Shown here in pieces: positions 33,713 to 45,821 of a DNA stretch of 64,000 nt. Where the stretch lies: contig NZ_LSAZ01000034.1 in NCBI RefSeq assembly GCF_001584325.1, positions 126,403 to 190,402 on the forward strand, in the 5' to 3' direction. Source of the DNA: Bacillus nakamurai (lineage in GTDB: Bacteria > Bacillota > Bacilli > Bacillales > Bacillaceae). A program made the translations under genes and the position numbers. Below the pieces are notes generated by a model. That model searched no databases. It worked only from the letters and a program-made list of their open reading frames with translations, and was not told the origin of the DNA. Positions within the stretch are counted from its first letter, which is position 1. Each line of letters begins with the position of its first letter.

Positions 33713-33739
33713 CTGCCTCAGCTCCCGTCAAATAAATAG

Positions 33740-34714
33740 TTACTCAGCAAGCCATTTTGCTGCGTCTTTCGCATGGTACGTCATAATCAAATCAGCACCT
33801 GCGCGTTTCATGCTCGTTAAAATTTCCAGCACCATTTCTTTTTCTTTAATCCAGCCGTTTTGCGCCGCAGCTTTTACCATCGAATACTCTCCGCTCACAT
33901 TATAAGCGACAAGCGGCAGATGATGGCGGGTTTTCACGTCCCGCATAATATCTAAATAAGACATTGACGGTTTGACGATTAAAAAGTCAGCGCCTTCGGC
34001 CACATCAGATTCCGCTTCCCGAAGCGCTTCTAAGCGGTTGGACGGGTCCATCTGATATGTTTTGCGGTCACCGAATTGCGGCGTGCTGTCCGCAGCGTCA
34101 CGGAACGGACCGTAAAATTCACTGGAATATTTTACGGCATAAGACATAATCGGAATGTTAGAGAATCCCTCTTTGTCCAGCGCTTCTCTGATAACCGCGA
34201 CAAATCCGTCCATCATATTTGAAGGAGCGATGATGTCTGCGCCCGCCTTAGCTTGGCTTACTGCTGTTTGCGCCAGCAGTTCCAGTGATTCGTCATTTAA
34301 AATTTCACCGTCTTTGACAACGCCGCAATGGCCGTGATCCGTATATTCGCACAAACACGTATCGGCGATGACGATCATATCAGGATAATGCTTTTTAATT
34401 TCTGCTATGCCTTTTTGCACGATGCCGTGATCATGAAAAGCCTGAGTTCCGCAGGCGTCTTTTTCCTCAGGCACGCCGAAAACGATGACAGATTTAATGC
34501 CGAGCGATACAAGTTCAGCCATTTCGTCCTTCAGTAAATCGAGTGATACATTATAAACACCCGGCATTGAAGGAACCTCTTTTTTTCCTTTGAGCCCCTC
34601 GACGACAAACAGCGGGTAAATAAAATCAGACGGATGCAAACGTGTTTCTTTTACCAATTCTCTCATTGCTGCATTCGCGCGCAAACGGCGGTGTCTGTTA
34701 AATGTTTGATTCAT
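33740..34714 (-). CDS. hemB: Porphobilinogen synthase (5-aminolevulinate dehydratase)
   Basis: 324 residues from the third of three adjacent ATGs, matching B. subtilis (324); AAAGGA lies upstream. Zinc-site cysteines in [14 protein letters not shown], active-site lysines in [18 protein letters not shown] and in [15 protein letters not shown]. It condenses two 5-aminolevulinates to porphobilinogen. Confidence 0.96.
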   Translation of the reverse strand: MNQTFNRHRRLRANAAMRELVKETRLHPSDFIYPLFVVEGLKGKKEVPSMPGVYNVSLDLLKDEMAELVSLGIKSVIVFGVPEEKDACGTQAFHDHGIVQKGIAEIKKHYPDMIVIADTCLCEYTDHGHCGVVKDGEILNDESLELLAQTAVSQAKAGADIIAPSNMMDGFVAVIREALDKEGFSNIPIMSYAVKYSSEFYGPFRDAADSTPQFGDRKTYQMDPSNRLEALREAESDVAEGADFLIVKPSMSYLDIMRDVKTRHHLPLVAYNVSGEYSMVKAAAQNGWIKEKEMVLEILTSMKRAGADLIMTYHAKDAAKWLAE

Positions 34715-34716
34715 CA

Positions 34717-35499
34717 TCATCTTTCCTTTCTCGACATGCTGCACATAACGTCCAGCATTCCTTCTATCGTATATGTCTTAGGCACATGGGACGAAATTCC
34801 GTATTCCAGCAGTGCCTTCTCTGTCAGAGGACCGATGCTGATATATGCCGTCCCGTGATTCTCCCAAACTTTTTCTCCGTCTCCCACCGCATGCATAAAG
34901 GTATGCACGGCTGATGAACTTGTAAATGTAATATAATCAAAATGAGAACGGGAAGCAGCCTGTCTCAGTTCAGCCATGCCTTTTTCATCCTGAATGGTAT
35001 GGTATAACACCCATTCCCTAATCTGATAGCCAAGAGGCTCGAGCTCCGTCTTTATGACATCCCGTGATAAATTGCCCTTCATGACTGTAATGGGCTCCGT
35101 TACAGCCGCGTGCAGCTTTAATGTATCGGCCAAACATTCAGCCACATACTCATCCGGCATCACATCTGCCGTGAGCCCGCGTTTTTTTAAGGCGCGTGCT
35201 GTCTTCTCACCGACTGCGGCAATCTTTTTCCGGTCCGGAACAGTTACTCCGTGTTCGGCAAGATAGGAAAAAAAGAACCTGACGCCGTTTACGCTTGTGA
35301 AGACAAGCCAGCCTGGCTCAGAAAGGTCTTCCCGGAGACTGTCCGCACATTCGCCGGGGAGCGCTTCCTGAAAAGTAATCAGCGAGGCTGAAACAGCCGT
35401 TCCGCCGAGCGCCTCCACTTTTTTTTGAAACGAAGCAGCCTGCTTTTTATTGCGGGTGACAAGCACGGTCTTTCCTTTTAAAGGAAGCTCATTCGCCAT
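34717..35499 (-). CDS. hemD: Uroporphyrinogen-III synthase
   Basis: 260 residues; N-terminal [31 protein letters not shown], and [16 protein letters not shown] in the second domain are the usual HemD landmarks. It closes and inverts the tetrapyrrole ring. Its start overlaps hemC by 11 bases. Confidence 0.95.
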   Translation of the reverse strand: MANELPLKGKTVLVTRNKKQAASFQKKVEALGGTAVSASLITFQEALPGECADSLREDLSEPGWLVFTSVNGVRFFFSYLAEHGVTVPDRKKIAAVGEKTARALKKRGLTADVMPDEYVAECLADTLKLHAAVTEPITVMKGNLSRDVIKTELEPLGYQIREWVLYHTIQDEKGMAELRQAASRSHFDYITFTSSSAVHTFMHAVGDGEKVWENHGTAYISIGPLTEKALLEYGISSHVPKTYTIEGMLDVMCSMSRKER

Positions 35500-36430
35500 C
35501 CTGATCTAGCTCCTGTTTCACACGGTCGATTAATGCTTTAGCTCCTTTATCCGCCATTATCGCCGCACAGCGTTTTCCAATCTCTTCCGGATTATGTCCG
35601 GCTGTTTTTTCTTTAAAAATCGTTTTTCCGTCAGGAGATGCCACAAGGCCGATTAATTCAACTTCATCCTGATCATTTATTGTCGCATATCCGGCGATCG
35701 GCACTTGGCAGCCGCCCTCCATCGCATTCAAAAAGGCCCGTTCTGCTGATACGGTGCGTGCTGTATACTCATCGGTAAATTGCGAGAACAGCTTCAGCAG
35801 CTCTTCATCCGACTCCCTGCATTCAATCGCAAGAGCGCCTTGTCCGACTGCCGGAAGACAGCGTTCCGGTTCGAGGAACTCCGTCACGACATCATCTTTC
35901 CAGCCCATTCTGGAAAGCCCTGCGGCAGCTAAAATAATAGCATCGTAGTCCTCTGTCTCAAGCTTTTGAAGTCTCGTATCTATATTACCTCTGATCCACT
36001 TAATTGTAAGGTCAGGACGCTCAACAAGCAGCTGTGCGCTTCTTCTTAAGCTGCTCGTGCCGATGATTCCGCCTTTTTTGATGTCATCCAGCTTTTGATG
36101 CCCCTTTGAAATCAGCGCATCACGAGGGTCCTCGCGTTTCGGTATACAGCCGATGGTAAGGCCCTCAGGCAAAAGAGCAGGCATGTCCTTCATACTGTGA
36201 ACCGCCATATCAATCTCCTTATTTAACAGCGCCTGTTCGATCTCTTTCACAAACAATCCTTTACCGCCCACTTTTGACAGCGTAACATCGAGAATGCGGT
36301 CACCCTTGGTAACAATCTCTTTAATCTCAAATGTATAGGAAGGATTCAATCCCTTCAGTTTGTTAATTACCCATTTTGTTTGGGTCATAGCCAGTTTGCT
36401 CCGTCTGGAACCTACCATAATCGTTCTCAT
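35489..36430 (-). CDS. hemC: Hydroxymethylbilane synthase (porphobilinogen deaminase)
   Basis: 313 residues from ATG 36430 (GGGAGG upstream; a longer frame overlapping hemX is rejected). [32 protein letters not shown] (catalytic Asp), [11 protein letters not shown] and the cofactor Cys in [12 protein letters not shown]. It polymerises four porphobilinogens. Confidence 0.97.
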   Translation of the reverse strand: MRTIMVGSRRSKLAMTQTKWVINKLKGLNPSYTFEIKEIVTKGDRILDVTLSKVGGKGLFVKEIEQALLNKEIDMAVHSMKDMPALLPEGLTIGCIPKREDPRDALISKGHQKLDDIKKGGIIGTSSLRRSAQLLVERPDLTIKWIRGNIDTRLQKLETEDYDAIILAAAGLSRMGWKDDVVTEFLEPERCLPAVGQGALAIECRESDEELLKLFSQFTDEYTARTVSAERAFLNAMEGGCQVPIAGYATINDQDEVELIGLVASPDGKTIFKEKTAGHNPEEIGKRCAAIMADKGAKALIDRVKQELDQDGE

Positions 36431-36465
36431 TTTCTTTCCTCCCGAATCTGTTTGGGAACTTGATA

Positions 36466-37296
36466 TTAACTGAACCAATGGAATTGCGACAGGCTTCCGA
36501 GCAGGAAATAATTAATCATCAGCACGAGAAAACAAGCTGAATTCCATAGCGCCGCCACTTTTCCCTGCAGTTCCTTAATCAATCTGATATATAAATAGTA
36601 GCTGTATAAAAGCAGCACAATAAATGAACCGAGCACCTTTGAGTCAAACCAATACAGCGTTTCCAGCGACACATACGCCCAAATCACGCCTAAAATCAAG
36701 CTTAACAGCAGCATCGGAACCCCGATCACATTCAGAACGTAAGCCATATAATCAAGTTTTGACAAATCTTCAATTCTCAACAGCCATTTTCCCCATTTTT
36801 TCTTCTTTAATAAGTAATATTGAAACTGATAAAGCAGCGAAAAGACAAAGGACAGGGAAAAAGCCCCGTATGAAAGAATCGCCATTGTAATATGGATCAC
36901 CAAAAGTTCTGACACAAGCTGGCCGGAAAAGGCAGCTGAATGCTGATCCGTCGGTGAAAACGTATGGATCGCTATCATCGAGAAACCGATGACGTTCGTA
37001 AAAAACACGATAAAGTCTACGCGCAAAATCTGCGTGACGACAAGTGAGAGTGTGACAAGCACCCAGGCATAAAAGTAAAGGGCTTCTGTAATATTTAAGA
37101 CCGGAAATCTGCCCGTCTGCCACATAAAATAGGAAAGATAAACAGTTTGCAGAGTCCAGACAATAGAAAGCAACCAGAAGGCCATTTTCCCAGCCTTCCG
37201 GTTGTGTTGAAGAAAATCTATAAAATAAAAAAGGACGCTTACTGCATAGATAACAATTGTGCCTTCATTAAGTCTTGCCATTGCTGTATCAATCAT
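36466..37296 (-). CDS. hemX: HemX membrane protein
   Basis: 276 residues from ATG 37296, the B. subtilis length, overlapping hemA by 7 bases. Eight or so hydrophobic spans, beginning [20 protein letters not shown]; a CcsA/ResC-like cytochrome assembly fold is suggested by the pattern of spans and His residues. In B. subtilis HemX lowers the amount of HemA protein post-transcriptionally. Confidence 0.94.
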   Translation of the reverse strand: MIDTAMARLNEGTIVIYAVSVLFYFIDFLQHNRKAGKMAFWLLSIVWTLQTVYLSYFMWQTGRFPVLNITEALYFYAWVLVTLSLVVTQILRVDFIVFFTNVIGFSMIAIHTFSPTDQHSAAFSGQLVSELLVIHITMAILSYGAFSLSFVFSLLYQFQYYLLKKKKWGKWLLRIEDLSKLDYMAYVLNVIGVPMLLLSLILGVIWAYVSLETLYWFDSKVLGSFIVLLLYSYYLYIRLIKELQGKVAALWNSACFLVLMINYFLLGSLSQFHWFS

Positions 37297-37303
37297 GCAG
37301 CCC

Positions 37304-38671
37304 TCACTCACTTACAAGTGGACCAAAGCCCGCTTTTGTTTCTGCCTTTTGAAACGAATGAACCTCCTGGCGGGTATCCAGGCTTTTGTCCAGCTGGTGT
37401 CCGGCCGCTTCTTCAATATCAAAAATCTGCATAAACAGCTTCAGTTTTTCCTCAGAATCAGCCTCAGCCGCAAGCTCTTTCGCTTTCAGAATCGGGTCGC
37501 GGAGCATTTGATTAATGATGCTTTTCGTATGTTTGCTTAACAGCTTTTTCTCTCTCACAGTCAGATGAGGGAGCTTGCGTTCAATGCTCTGCATTGTATC
37601 TGACTGGATGGAGAGCGCCTTTTCCCGCAGCGCTGAGATGACCGGCACAACGCCGAGCGTATTCAGCCATTGCTTAAACTCAACAATTGCCGCTTCAATA
37701 AACAGCTCGACTTTTTCAGCTGTTTCACGGCGTTCTTTTAAGTTTGCTTCGACGATTCCTTCAAGATCATCAATATCGTAAAGGAAAACACCTTCAAGAT
37801 CGTTTAACGACGGATCAAGGTCTCTCGGCACGGCGATATCGACCATAAATAACGGACGGCCCTTCCGCCTTCTGCCGGCCTTTTCCATCATATCTTTAGA
37901 CACGACAAAATCACTCGCGCCTGTTGAGCTGATTAATATATCGGCTTCAGCGAGAGCATCTTCAAGCTGGTTTAGGCTGCGCGCTTCTCCGGAAAAACGA
38001 TCCGCAAGCTCTTTTGCTTTCACGAACGTTCTGTTGATGACCGTCACCTTGCCGATTCCCTGGCCGTGCAGATTTTCTGCGGCAAGCTCGCCCATTTTTC
38101 CCGCACCGAGAATTAAAATGTGCTTGCTGGACAGAGAACCGAAGATTTTTTTCGCAAGCTCAACAGCAGCGTAACTGACGGAAACGGCATTTGCGCCGAT
38201 ATCAGTTTCAGCGTGCGTACGTTTGCCAACGGTCACCGCCTGTTTAAACAGTTCATTAAATATCGTGCCGATTGTTTTTTCATTCTGCGCCGTTTTAAAG
38301 CTTGAACGGACCTGGCCGAGTATTTGCGTTTCACCGATCACCATAGAATCCAATCCGCATGCCACACGGAATAAATGTTCAATCGCCGCATCGCTCTCAT
38401 AGAATTTCAAAAAAGGCGACAGCTCTTCTTTCGGCAAAGAAAACCATTCGGCTAAAAATGTCTTTATATAATAACGGCCGGTATGAAGCTGATCCACCAC
38501 CGCGTATATTTCAGTGCGGTTGCAGGTGGACACGATAATGTTCTCCAAAACGCTTTTTTCTTCTTTTAAACGGAGCATCGCTTCTGCAAGCTCATCCGGC
38601 TGAAAACTTATTTTTTCGCGTATTTCAATAGGGGCGGATTTATAATCTACTCCCACAACAAGTATATGCAT
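37304..38671 (-). CDS. hemA: Glutamyl-tRNA reductase
   Basis: 455 residues from ATG 38671 (GGGGGTG upstream), the B. subtilis length. The catalytic Cys is in [13 protein letters not shown], then [20 protein letters not shown], the NADPH-binding [14 protein letters not shown], and a C-terminal dimerisation helix domain. It reduces glutamyl-tRNA to glutamate-1-semialdehyde, the regulated first step of haem synthesis. Confidence 0.96.
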   Translation of the reverse strand: MHILVVGVDYKSAPIEIREKISFQPDELAEAMLRLKEEKSVLENIIVSTCNRTEIYAVVDQLHTGRYYIKTFLAEWFSLPKEELSPFLKFYESDAAIEHLFRVACGLDSMVIGETQILGQVRSSFKTAQNEKTIGTIFNELFKQAVTVGKRTHAETDIGANAVSVSYAAVELAKKIFGSLSSKHILILGAGKMGELAAENLHGQGIGKVTVINRTFVKAKELADRFSGEARSLNQLEDALAEADILISSTGASDFVVSKDMMEKAGRRRKGRPLFMVDIAVPRDLDPSLNDLEGVFLYDIDDLEGIVEANLKERRETAEKVELFIEAAIVEFKQWLNTLGVVPVISALREKALSIQSDTMQSIERKLPHLTVREKKLLSKHTKSIINQMLRDPILKAKELAAEADSEEKLKLFMQIFDIEEAAGHQLDKSLDTRQEVHSFQKAETKAGFGPLVSE

Positions 38672-38705
38672 AGCTTTTTCATGCACCCCCACACTTCGCA
38701 TTAAT

Positions 38706-38736
38706 TTATAATCATTCTAATTTATAATAATTATAA
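38706..38736 (-). promoter_or_regulatory. Tandem PerR boxes at the hemA promoter
   Basis: TTATAATAATTATAA (38722-38736) is a perfect 7-1-7 PerR box and TTATAATCATTCTAA (38706-38720) matches at 14 of 15; they are one base apart. The minus-strand TATAAT of the hemA promoter lies within the first. PerR repression of hemAXCDBL, relieved by peroxide, is established in B. subtilis. Confidence 0.88.
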
Positions 38737-38854
38737 CATAGTTTCTTTCTGAAATTGTGAACAGATTTCAAAAATGTTGTGCTATAGTATAAAAAGCTTC
38801 ATTTCCTACTGTATTTATCATACTAAAAAACCTTTACAACGGGTAGGTGATAGG

Positions 38855-39346
38855 ATGAGAAAAAAATCAATTTTATTTCCAGGGCTTCTGCTTGCCGCGT
38901 CATTATTCGCTTGGCTTCAAAGCGGACAGGTCCAATTGTTCCCGAATCAAGGCGAATGGCCGGTGCTTCTTATGCTGCTTGGCCTCACCATGCTCTATCA
39001 GGGCAAGAAAGAAGCGGCACCGCCTCATGTCCTGATTGGTATGCTTCTTTTCGGGATAGGTTTACACTTTTTCGCTAAGCCTGAATTTCCATGGTGGCCC
39101 GGAGATTTTGAAATGCTGATCTTCGTATTTGGATTTTCATTATTTGCGGCAGCGAGAAAAGAATATGTATACGAAGCTGTTTCAATGATTTGTTTTTCCC
39201 TCTTTTTGTACTTCTTTAAACAAATAACAGCCTGGCTTGAGTCCGTACATATTCCAACAGAGCATTTCAAAACATACTGGCCGTATGTTTTGATCGGTAT
39301 CAGCCTTTTTTTATTGTTTATCAGACGGAACAAAACTATACGATAA
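38855..39346 (+). CDS. ysxD: Membrane protein YsxD
   Basis: 163 residues from ATG 38855 (GGTAGGTGATAGG upstream). Four to five membrane spans, starting MRKKSILFPGLLLAASLFAW and ending FLLFIRRNK. Divergent from hemA, convergent with ysxC. Its function is unknown; in B. subtilis it sits at the same place. Confidence 0.88.
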   Translation: MRKKSILFPGLLLAASLFAWLQSGQVQLFPNQGEWPVLLMLLGLTMLYQGKKEAAPPHVLIGMLLFGIGLHFFAKPEFPWWPGDFEMLIFVFGFSLFAAARKEYVYEAVSMICFSLFLYFFKQITAWLESVHIPTEHFKTYWPYVLIGISLFLLFIRRNKTIR

Positions 39347-39376
39347 AACCCAAAACGCGGCGCGTTTTGGGTTTTT
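39346..39376. terminator. Bidirectional terminator between ysxD and ysxC
   Basis: AAACCCAAAACGC and GCGTTTTGGGTTT form a 13-bp stem with a 3-base loop, T-run on both sides. Confidence 0.9.
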
Positions 39377-39379
39377 CAT

Positions 39380-39967
39380 TTAGCGGCTGATCGCTTTTTT
39401 TATAGCTCCCCAAGCCTCATCTTTCCCTTTTTTCGTTTCAGAGGAGAATAAAATCAGCTCATCTTCCGGGTCCATATCGAGCGTTTGCTTGACGGTCTTT
39501 AAGTGCTTGTCCCATTTTCCTTTTGGAATCTTGTCCGCTTTTGTCGCGATGACAATGACCGGAATTCCGTAATACTTTAAGAATTCATACATGTTCACGT
39601 CATCCGCTGACGGGGCGTGCCTGAGATCGACAATCTGGACGCAGGCCTTCAGCTCTTCTCGGGTTGTCATATAGGTTTCGATCATTCTTCCCCATGCTTC
39701 CCGCTCACTTTTTGAGACTTTCGCAAATCCGTATCCGGGAACATCCACGAAATGCAATTCATCATTAATGATGTAAAAGTTTAAGGTTTGTGTTTTCCCC
39801 GGCTTCGACGATGTTCTGGCGAGGTTTTTCCGATTGATTAACGAGTTGATAAAAGATGACTTTCCTACATTTGATCTTCCGGCCAGCGCGATTTCCGGGA
39901 GTCCCCCTTCAGGGTACTGCTCGGGTTTGACCGCGCTGATCACGATTTCTGACTTTGTGACTTTCAT
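39380..39967 (-). CDS. ysxC: Ribosome biogenesis GTPase YsxC/EngB
   Basis: 195 residues. G1 [14 protein letters not shown]3 [11 protein letters not shown]4 [10 protein letters not shown] and G5 FSSETKKG are in order. An essential GTPase for 50S subunit maturation. It overlaps lonA by 4 bases (ATGA). Confidence 0.97.
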   Translation of the reverse strand: MKVTKSEIVISAVKPEQYPEGGLPEIALAGRSNVGKSSFINSLINRKNLARTSSKPGKTQTLNFYIINDELHFVDVPGYGFAKVSKSEREAWGRMIETYMTTREELKACVQIVDLRHAPSADDVNMYEFLKYYGIPVIVIATKADKIPKGKWDKHLKTVKQTLDMDPEDELILFSSETKKGKDEAWGAIKKAISR

Positions 39968-42288
39968 TTCTTCTCTCCTACTAAGGCATATTCCAAAACG
40001 TCATCGAGATGCGAAACGAATATAAACTTCAGCCCGCTTCTGACGCTTTCCGGTATATCCTCTATATCGTTTTCATTATCTTTAGGCGCAATAATAGTGG
40101 TCAGGCCGGCCCTGTGCGCGCCAAGCGCCTTTTCTTTCAGCCCGCCGATCGGAAGCACACGCCCGCGCAATGTGATTTCACCCGTCATTCCGACCTCTCG
40201 TGACACCGGGCGCCCAGTTAATGCGGAAACGAGCGCCGTAGCCATTGTGATTCCGGCGGAAGGGCCGTCTTTTGGCACCGCTCCTTCAGGAACGTGAATA
40301 TGAATGTCATGTTTTTCATGAAAATTCGGGTCGATGCCGAGCTGCTCCGCTTTCGAGCGGACATAACTGAACGCAGCCTGGGCTGATTCTCTCATCACGT
40401 CTCCAAGCTTTCCGGTCAGGATCAGCTTTCCTTTTCCCGGAGATAACGAGACTTCAATTGACAGCGTGTCTCCGCCGACTGTTGTATACGCAAGGCCAGT
40501 TACAACACCGACCTGATCTTCTGTTTCCGCTTGTCCGTATCTGAAAATCCGCTTTCCGATATAGTCAGCCAGATTTTTTTCGGTGACGGTAATCCGTTTT
40601 CTCTCTTTAGCGACAATGGCTTTTGCGGCCTTCCGGCAAATCGCGGCAATCTGGCGTTCAAGCGTTCTGACGCCGGCTTCTCTCGTATAATAGCGGATGA
40701 TATCTATAATGGCCTGATCCCGGATCTGCAGGTTTCCCTTTGTCAGACCGTGCTCTTTGATCTGTTTCGGGAGCAGGTGGTCTTTGACGATTTCCAGCTT
40801 TTCGGTTTCAGTATAGCCGGATATGTTGATGATCTCCATTCTGTCTCTGAGAGGGCCCGGAATGGTGGCTAAGTTATTCGCTGTAGCGATAAAAAGCACC
40901 TTTGACAAGTCAAACGTCTCTTCAATATAGTGGTCGCTGAAAGTGCTGTTTTGCTCGGGGTCGAGCACCTCAAGCATTGCCGAAGACGGGTCTCCCCTAA
41001 AATCAGAAGACATTTTATCGATTTCATCAAGGAGAAAGACCGGATTCTGTTTGCCGGCTTTTTTCATCCCTTGAATGATGCGTCCCGGCATGGCTCCGAC
41101 ATATGTTCTCCGATGACCGCGGATTTCAGATTCATCACGGACCCCGCCAAGTGAAATCCTTACAAAACGGCGGCCCATGCTCGTACTGATCGATTTTGCC
41201 AATGATGTTTTTCCGACCCCGGGAGGTCCTGCCAGACAAAGAATCGGCCCCTTCAGCGTTTTCGTCAGCTGCTTTACCGCTAAATACTCAAGGATACGTT
41301 CCTTTACTTTTTCTAAGCCGTGATGCTCCTTGTCTAAAATCTCACCCGCTTTTTTAATATCGAGCTTGTCCTCTGTTTCATCCGACCACGGCAGGGCGAT
41401 AAGCCAGTCAATATAATTACGGATAACGGAGCTTTCAGCGGAACTGGAAGGGACTTTTTCATAGCGGTTTAGTTCCTTAAGAGCCGTTTCTTTGACGCGT
41501 TCAGGCATACCTGCCTCTTCAATCTTTTCTGACAGCGTCTGAACCTCTCCCGTTTTCCCTTCTTTATCGCCAAGCTCCTTTTGAATGGCTTTCATCTGTT
41601 CGCGTAAGTAATATTCTTTTTGTGTTCGCTCCATCGAACGTTTGACGCGCTGGCCGATTTTTTTCTCTATTTCCAGCACTTCTTTTTCATTATTGATGGA
41701 ACGGATGACCTTATTTAAACGCTCTTTGATATCAGCCGTTTCTAAAATATCCTGCTTGTCCTTTAATTTGAGCGGCAGGTGGGAAGCGACGATATCTGCC
41801 ATTCTGCCGGGCTCTTCAATATCCGTCACAGCCGCGTACGTTTCAGCGGAGATTTTTTTAGAAATTTTTATGTACTGGTCAAAATGGTCCAGCAGCGTTC
41901 GCATCAGCGCTTCGTCTTCCACGTCTTTAGAATCGTCCTCATGCATCAGCTGTATGTCCACCGAAGTATAGTCTTCCAGCTCAGTGTATTCGAGAATCTG
42001 TGCCCGCTGAATCCCTTCTACCAACACCCGGATCGTACCGTTTGGAAGCTTCAGCATCTGTTTAATTTTTGTATAAGTGCCGACAGTGAAAATGTCCTCT
42101 TCACCCGGTTCATCTATCGAAATATCCTGCTGAGTGGCTAAAAAAATCATATGATCATGCATCATTGCCTGTTCAAGAGCCTGAACCGACTTATCACGGC
42201 CCACATCTAAATGCAAAACCATCGTCGGGTATACCAATAAACCTCTTAAAGGGAGGAGCGGGATGCTGCGTTTTATATCTTCTGCCAT
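39964..42288 (-). CDS. lonA: ATP-dependent protease LonA
   Basis: 774 residues. N-terminal LAN domain ([20 protein letters not shown]), coiled coil, AAA+ module with Walker [14 protein letters not shown] and Walker [11 protein letters not shown], and a C-terminal peptidase domain with Ser in [15 protein letters not shown] and Lys in [14 protein letters not shown] (catalytic dyad). A soluble quality-control protease. A TATAAT -10 is seen at 42326-42321 on the minus strand. Confidence 0.97.
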   Translation of the reverse strand: MAEDIKRSIPLLPLRGLLVYPTMVLHLDVGRDKSVQALEQAMMHDHMIFLATQQDISIDEPGEEDIFTVGTYTKIKQMLKLPNGTIRVLVEGIQRAQILEYTELEDYTSVDIQLMHEDDSKDVEDEALMRTLLDHFDQYIKISKKISAETYAAVTDIEEPGRMADIVASHLPLKLKDKQDILETADIKERLNKVIRSINNEKEVLEIEKKIGQRVKRSMERTQKEYYLREQMKAIQKELGDKEGKTGEVQTLSEKIEEAGMPERVKETALKELNRYEKVPSSSAESSVIRNYIDWLIALPWSDETEDKLDIKKAGEILDKEHHGLEKVKERILEYLAVKQLTKTLKGPILCLAGPPGVGKTSLAKSISTSMGRRFVRISLGGVRDESEIRGHRRTYVGAMPGRIIQGMKKAGKQNPVFLLDEIDKMSSDFRGDPSSAMLEVLDPEQNSTFSDHYIEETFDLSKVLFIATANNLATIPGPLRDRMEIINISGYTETEKLEIVKDHLLPKQIKEHGLTKGNLQIRDQAIIDIIRYYTREAGVRTLERQIAAICRKAAKAIVAKERKRITVTEKNLADYIGKRIFRYGQAETEDQVGVVTGLAYTTVGGDTLSIEVSLSPGKGKLILTGKLGDVMRESAQAAFSYVRSKAEQLGIDPNFHEKHDIHIHVPEGAVPKDGPSAGITMATALVSALTGRPVSREVGMTGEITLRGRVLPIGGLKEKALGAHRAGLTTIIAPKDNENDIEDIPESVRSGLKFIFVSHLDDVLEYALVGEKK

Positions 42289-42459
42289 TGACTGACACCT
42301 CCGTGACTTTAGTATGAACCATTATAATACAACTTTTTCATCGTTGTACAATTCCGGGATTGGGAATCACCGAATAACACGCCCTGCAATAAAAACAGTC
42401 TCTTCGTAGTATACCCTTTCTTTCTGTTCTGAAAAAGGAAAAGATGTCCTTCATAAAAA

Positions 42460-42481
42460 AACCCCATTATAAAATGGGGTT
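42460..42481 (-). terminator. lonB terminator
   Basis: AACCCCAT and ATGGGGTT around a 6-base loop, followed on the minus strand by TTTTTTTATG; the stem begins at the lonB stop. Confidence 0.88.
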
Positions 42482-44138
42482 AAACAGATTCTTTATTAAT
42501 CTGAATATCAAACGGTTTTTGTTCTGAAGGCGGATCGACTAATATGACATCAAGCACCTCTTGGAACGTTTTGACCGCTTTAATGGTGATGCCGTCAATT
42601 CGTTTCAAAATCGATTGCTGATTTTCATACGGGATAATAACCGTTTTCGCTCCGGCCTGCTTTGCTGCTTTAATTTTAGGAATGACACCGCCGATCGGTT
42701 TTACAAGTCCCGTCAAACTGATTTCTCCCGTCATTGCCACAGTATGGTCAATAGGAATGCGATGAATGGCGGAAAAAATCCCCGCGGCCATCGCTATGCC
42801 TGCTGACGGGCCGTCAATCGGGCCTCCCCCGGGAAAGTTGACATGAATGTCATAGTCGGACGGTTTAATTCCCATCGTCCGGAGAACCGTTAAAACATTT
42901 TCCACCGATCCCTTCGCCATGCTTTTACGGCGGATCGACTTAGACTGGCTGCCGATGCTCTCTTCCTCGGCGATTCCCGTGATATTCAGGCTGCCTTTGT
43001 CCTGCGCAGGCGTGACATTCACTTCGATTTCAAGCAAAGCGCCGCTGTTCGGTCCGTAAACGGCAAGCCCGTTTACAATTCCGACTTGCGGTTTATCTGC
43101 AATTTTCTGCTCATGTTTAGGTGTGAGCTGACTGGAATGGACAACCCACTCTATATCTTCAATTGTAATCTCTTTTCTGTCCTCGGTGACCGCCATTCCT
43201 GCGGCAATCTGAATCATATTGACGGCTTCACGGCCGTTTCTCGTATACGTTGTCAAAACACTGAGGGCTTCATCAGAAATGTCCTTCTGAATTTTATCCG
43301 CTGCTTTTTTCGCTACGGCTTTTAACTCATCCTTCTCAAGCTCCCGGAAAAACACTTCAAGGCAGCGAGAACGGATGGCCGGCGGAATTTCATTCGGCAT
43401 TCTCGTTGTCGCCCCGATCAAACGGAAATCTGCGGGAAGCCCGTTTTGAAAAATATCATGAATATGATTCGGAATTTGTGTATTTTCCTCACTGTAATAC
43501 GCACTGTCTAAAAATACTTTCCTGTCTTCAAGCACCTTCAGCATTTTGTTCATCTGAATGGGATGAAGCTCACCGATTTCATCGATAAACAGCACACCGC
43601 CGTGCGCATGTGTCACTGCCCCTTGCTTCGGCTGCGGAATACCTGCCTGGCCCATTGCGCCCGCTCCCTGATAAATCGGGTCATGCACGGAGCCGATAAG
43701 CGGATCGGCGATTCCCCGTTCATCAAAACGCGCGGTTGTCGCATCAAGCTCTACAAAAACAGCCTGCTCTTGAAATGGTGACTGTTTATGTTTTTTCGCC
43801 TCTTCTAACACCAGTCTGGCAGCAGCCGTTTTTCCGACCCCCGGAGGCCCGTAAACGATGACGTGCTGCGGATTCGGACCGCACAGCGCGGCTTTTAACG
43901 CTTTAATTCCGTCCTCCTGGCCGACAATATCCTGAAAGCTTTTCGGCCGCACTTTTTCTGATAATGGCTCTGACAAACTGATCGCCCGCATTTTCCGCAG
44001 CTGTTCCATTTCCTTTTTTGATTCTTTATCTATTGTCACTTTTTGTGTACGTTGATTTTTGAGCAGATTCCAAAAATATAATCCGATGACAATCCCAAAA
44101 AACAGCTGTACGAATAATGCGATCCCTGTCCAACTCAT
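42480..44138 (-). CDS. lonB: Lon-like protease LonB
   Basis: 552 residues. An N-terminal membrane segment (GIALFVQLFFGIVIGLYFWN) replaces the LAN domain. AAA+ module: [14 protein letters not shown] and GGVLFIDEIGELHP; peptidase domain: GPIDGPSAGIAMAAGIF (Ser) and GVIPKIKAAKQAG (Lys). In B. subtilis LonB is made in the forespore under sigma F and lies next to lonA as here. Confidence 0.96.
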   Translation of the reverse strand: MSWTGIALFVQLFFGIVIGLYFWNLLKNQRTQKVTIDKESKKEMEQLRKMRAISLSEPLSEKVRPKSFQDIVGQEDGIKALKAALCGPNPQHVIVYGPPGVGKTAAARLVLEEAKKHKQSPFQEQAVFVELDATTARFDERGIADPLIGSVHDPIYQGAGAMGQAGIPQPKQGAVTHAHGGVLFIDEIGELHPIQMNKMLKVLEDRKVFLDSAYYSEENTQIPNHIHDIFQNGLPADFRLIGATTRMPNEIPPAIRSRCLEVFFRELEKDELKAVAKKAADKIQKDISDEALSVLTTYTRNGREAVNMIQIAAGMAVTEDRKEITIEDIEWVVHSSQLTPKHEQKIADKPQVGIVNGLAVYGPNSGALLEIEVNVTPAQDKGSLNITGIAEEESIGSQSKSIRRKSMAKGSVENVLTVLRTMGIKPSDYDIHVNFPGGGPIDGPSAGIAMAAGIFSAIHRIPIDHTVAMTGEISLTGLVKPIGGVIPKIKAAKQAGAKTVIIPYENQQSILKRIDGITIKAVKTFQEVLDVILVDPPSEQKPFDIQINKESV

Positions 44139-44249
44139 GCTGGTCCCTCCTGAAAAAACGATTTATGTATCCAATTCATTCCTCTGTTCGCTAGTATCGC
44201 CCAGTGATGCCCGGAATAAACATTTTCAGAAGGTGCCGGGAAAGAAAAA

Positions 44250-44279
44250 AACCTCCTGAATCGAATGATTCAGGAGGTT
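44250..44279 (-). terminator. clpX terminator
   Basis: AACCTCCTGAATC pairs with GATTCAGGAGGTT over 13 bp with a 4-base loop; minus-strand T-run follows. Confidence 0.9.
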
Positions 44280-44287
44280 TCATGATG

Positions 44288-45550
44288 TTATGCTGATGTT
44301 TTATCTTGGCCTACTACAGTGCCGTCCTTTAAAACAAGGCGAGGCGCTTCTCCGTCTGCCACTGTCGCTCCGGTAATGACACATTTTTCAATGTCGTCGC
44401 GGGACGGCAGATCAAACATGACGTCAAGCATGATACCTTCAATGATAGAACGCAGGCCGCGGGCGCCTGTTTTTCGCTCGATCGCTTTTTTCGCGATTTC
44501 AGACAATGCCTCTTCTTCAAATTCAAGCTCGACATCATCAAGTTCTAACATTTTTGTATACTGTTTGACGAGTGCATTTTTAGGCTTAGTCAAAATTTCA
44601 ACTAATGCTGTTTCGTCAAGCTGCTCAAGGCTTGCAATGACAGGAAGACGGCCGATAAATTCAGGGATCAGCCCGAAACGGAGCAAATCTTCCGGCAGAA
44701 CTTTAGAAAGCAGCTCTTCTTTTTCCAAGTCGGCAGCTTTATTATCAGAACCGAACCCGATCACTTTTTGTCCCAAACGGCGCTTAATGATTTGTTCGAT
44801 GCCGTCAAAGGCACCGCCGCAGATGAACAAAATGTTAGTCGTGTCGATCTGAATGAATTCCTGATGAGGATGTTTGCGTCCTCCTTGAGGCGGTACGCTC
44901 GCAACTGTTCCTTCAAGAATTTTCAGAAGCGCCTGCTGCACGCCTTCACCTGATACGTCTCGTGTAATAGACGGGTTTTCAGATTTTCGCGCCACTTTAT
45001 CAATTTCATCGATATAAATGATGCCTTTTTCCGCTTTTTCCACGTCATAGTCTGCTGCCTGAATGAGTTTCAGGAGAATGTTTTCCACATCCTCACCTAC
45101 ATATCCGGCCTCAGTTAAAGATGTAGCGTCCGCAATTGCAAACGGTACGTTCAAAATACGCGCAAGCGTTTGGGCAAGCAGTGTTTTCCCGCTTCCCGTC
45201 GGTCCGATCAATGAAATATTACTTTTAGAAAGCTCGACATCATCCACTTTACTGTTGGAGTTGATGCGTTTGTAATGATTGTAGACCGCAACCGCAAGTG
45301 ATTTCTTCGCTTGATCCTGTCCGATGACATATTCATTCAGGATCTCACGGATTTCCTGCGGCTTCGGAACGTCTTTAAATTCGACTTCTTCTTCAGTACC
45401 GAGCTCTTCCTCTACGATCTCTGTGCAGAGCTCGATGCATTCGTCGCATATATATACGCCCGGTCCTGCAACCAGCTTACGAACTTGATCTTGAGTTTTT
45501 CCGCAGAACGAGCATTTTAATTGTCCTTTTTCCTCGTTGAATTTAAACAT
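44288..45550 (-). CDS. clpX: ATP-dependent Clp protease ATPase subunit ClpX
   Basis: 420 residues from ATG 45550, the B. subtilis length. N-terminal zinc-binding domain (CSFCGKTQ ... CDECIELC), AAA+ Walker [15 protein letters not shown], Walker [16 protein letters not shown], the ClpP-docking IGF-type loop (KVIGFGSD), and sensor-2 GARGLRSI. It unfolds substrates for ClpP. Confidence 0.97.
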   Translation of the reverse strand: MFKFNEEKGQLKCSFCGKTQDQVRKLVAGPGVYICDECIELCTEIVEEELGTEEEVEFKDVPKPQEIREILNEYVIGQDQAKKSLAVAVYNHYKRINSNSKVDDVELSKSNISLIGPTGSGKTLLAQTLARILNVPFAIADATSLTEAGYVGEDVENILLKLIQAADYDVEKAEKGIIYIDEIDKVARKSENPSITRDVSGEGVQQALLKILEGTVASVPPQGGRKHPHQEFIQIDTTNILFICGGAFDGIEQIIKRRLGQKVIGFGSDNKAADLEKEELLSKVLPEDLLRFGLIPEFIGRLPVIASLEQLDETALVEILTKPKNALVKQYTKMLELDDVELEFEEEALSEIAKKAIERKTGARGLRSIIEGIMLDVMFDLPSRDDIEKCVITGATVADGEAPRLVLKDGTVVGQDKTSA

Positions 45551-45763
45551 TCTTTCACCCCTTAATCTTGTCTCACTTTTTCTTTTACCTAGAGGGCAAA
45601 AGAAAACGGTTCTTGAAACGATCGAGTATGTATTGCATTTTACCATACTTTCCAATAAGACGGTAACAATGTGTTTCGTACTTGCACATTCTATATGTAT
45701 GACAAAAAACAGCCCGGCAATGACTATCTTGCCCCAAGAAAAAGAGTTATATCATAATTGTAC

Positions 45764-45797
45764 AAAACAAGGCACGAATTACTCGCGCCCTGTTTTA
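45764..45797 (-). terminator. tig terminator
   Basis: AAAACAGGGCGCGAG and TTCGTGCCTTGTTTT form an imperfect stem on the minus strand, ending in T-rich sequence, about 25 bases after the tig stop. Confidence 0.75.
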
Positions 45798-45821
45798 TTA
45801 TGTCTATTATTATGAACCATA

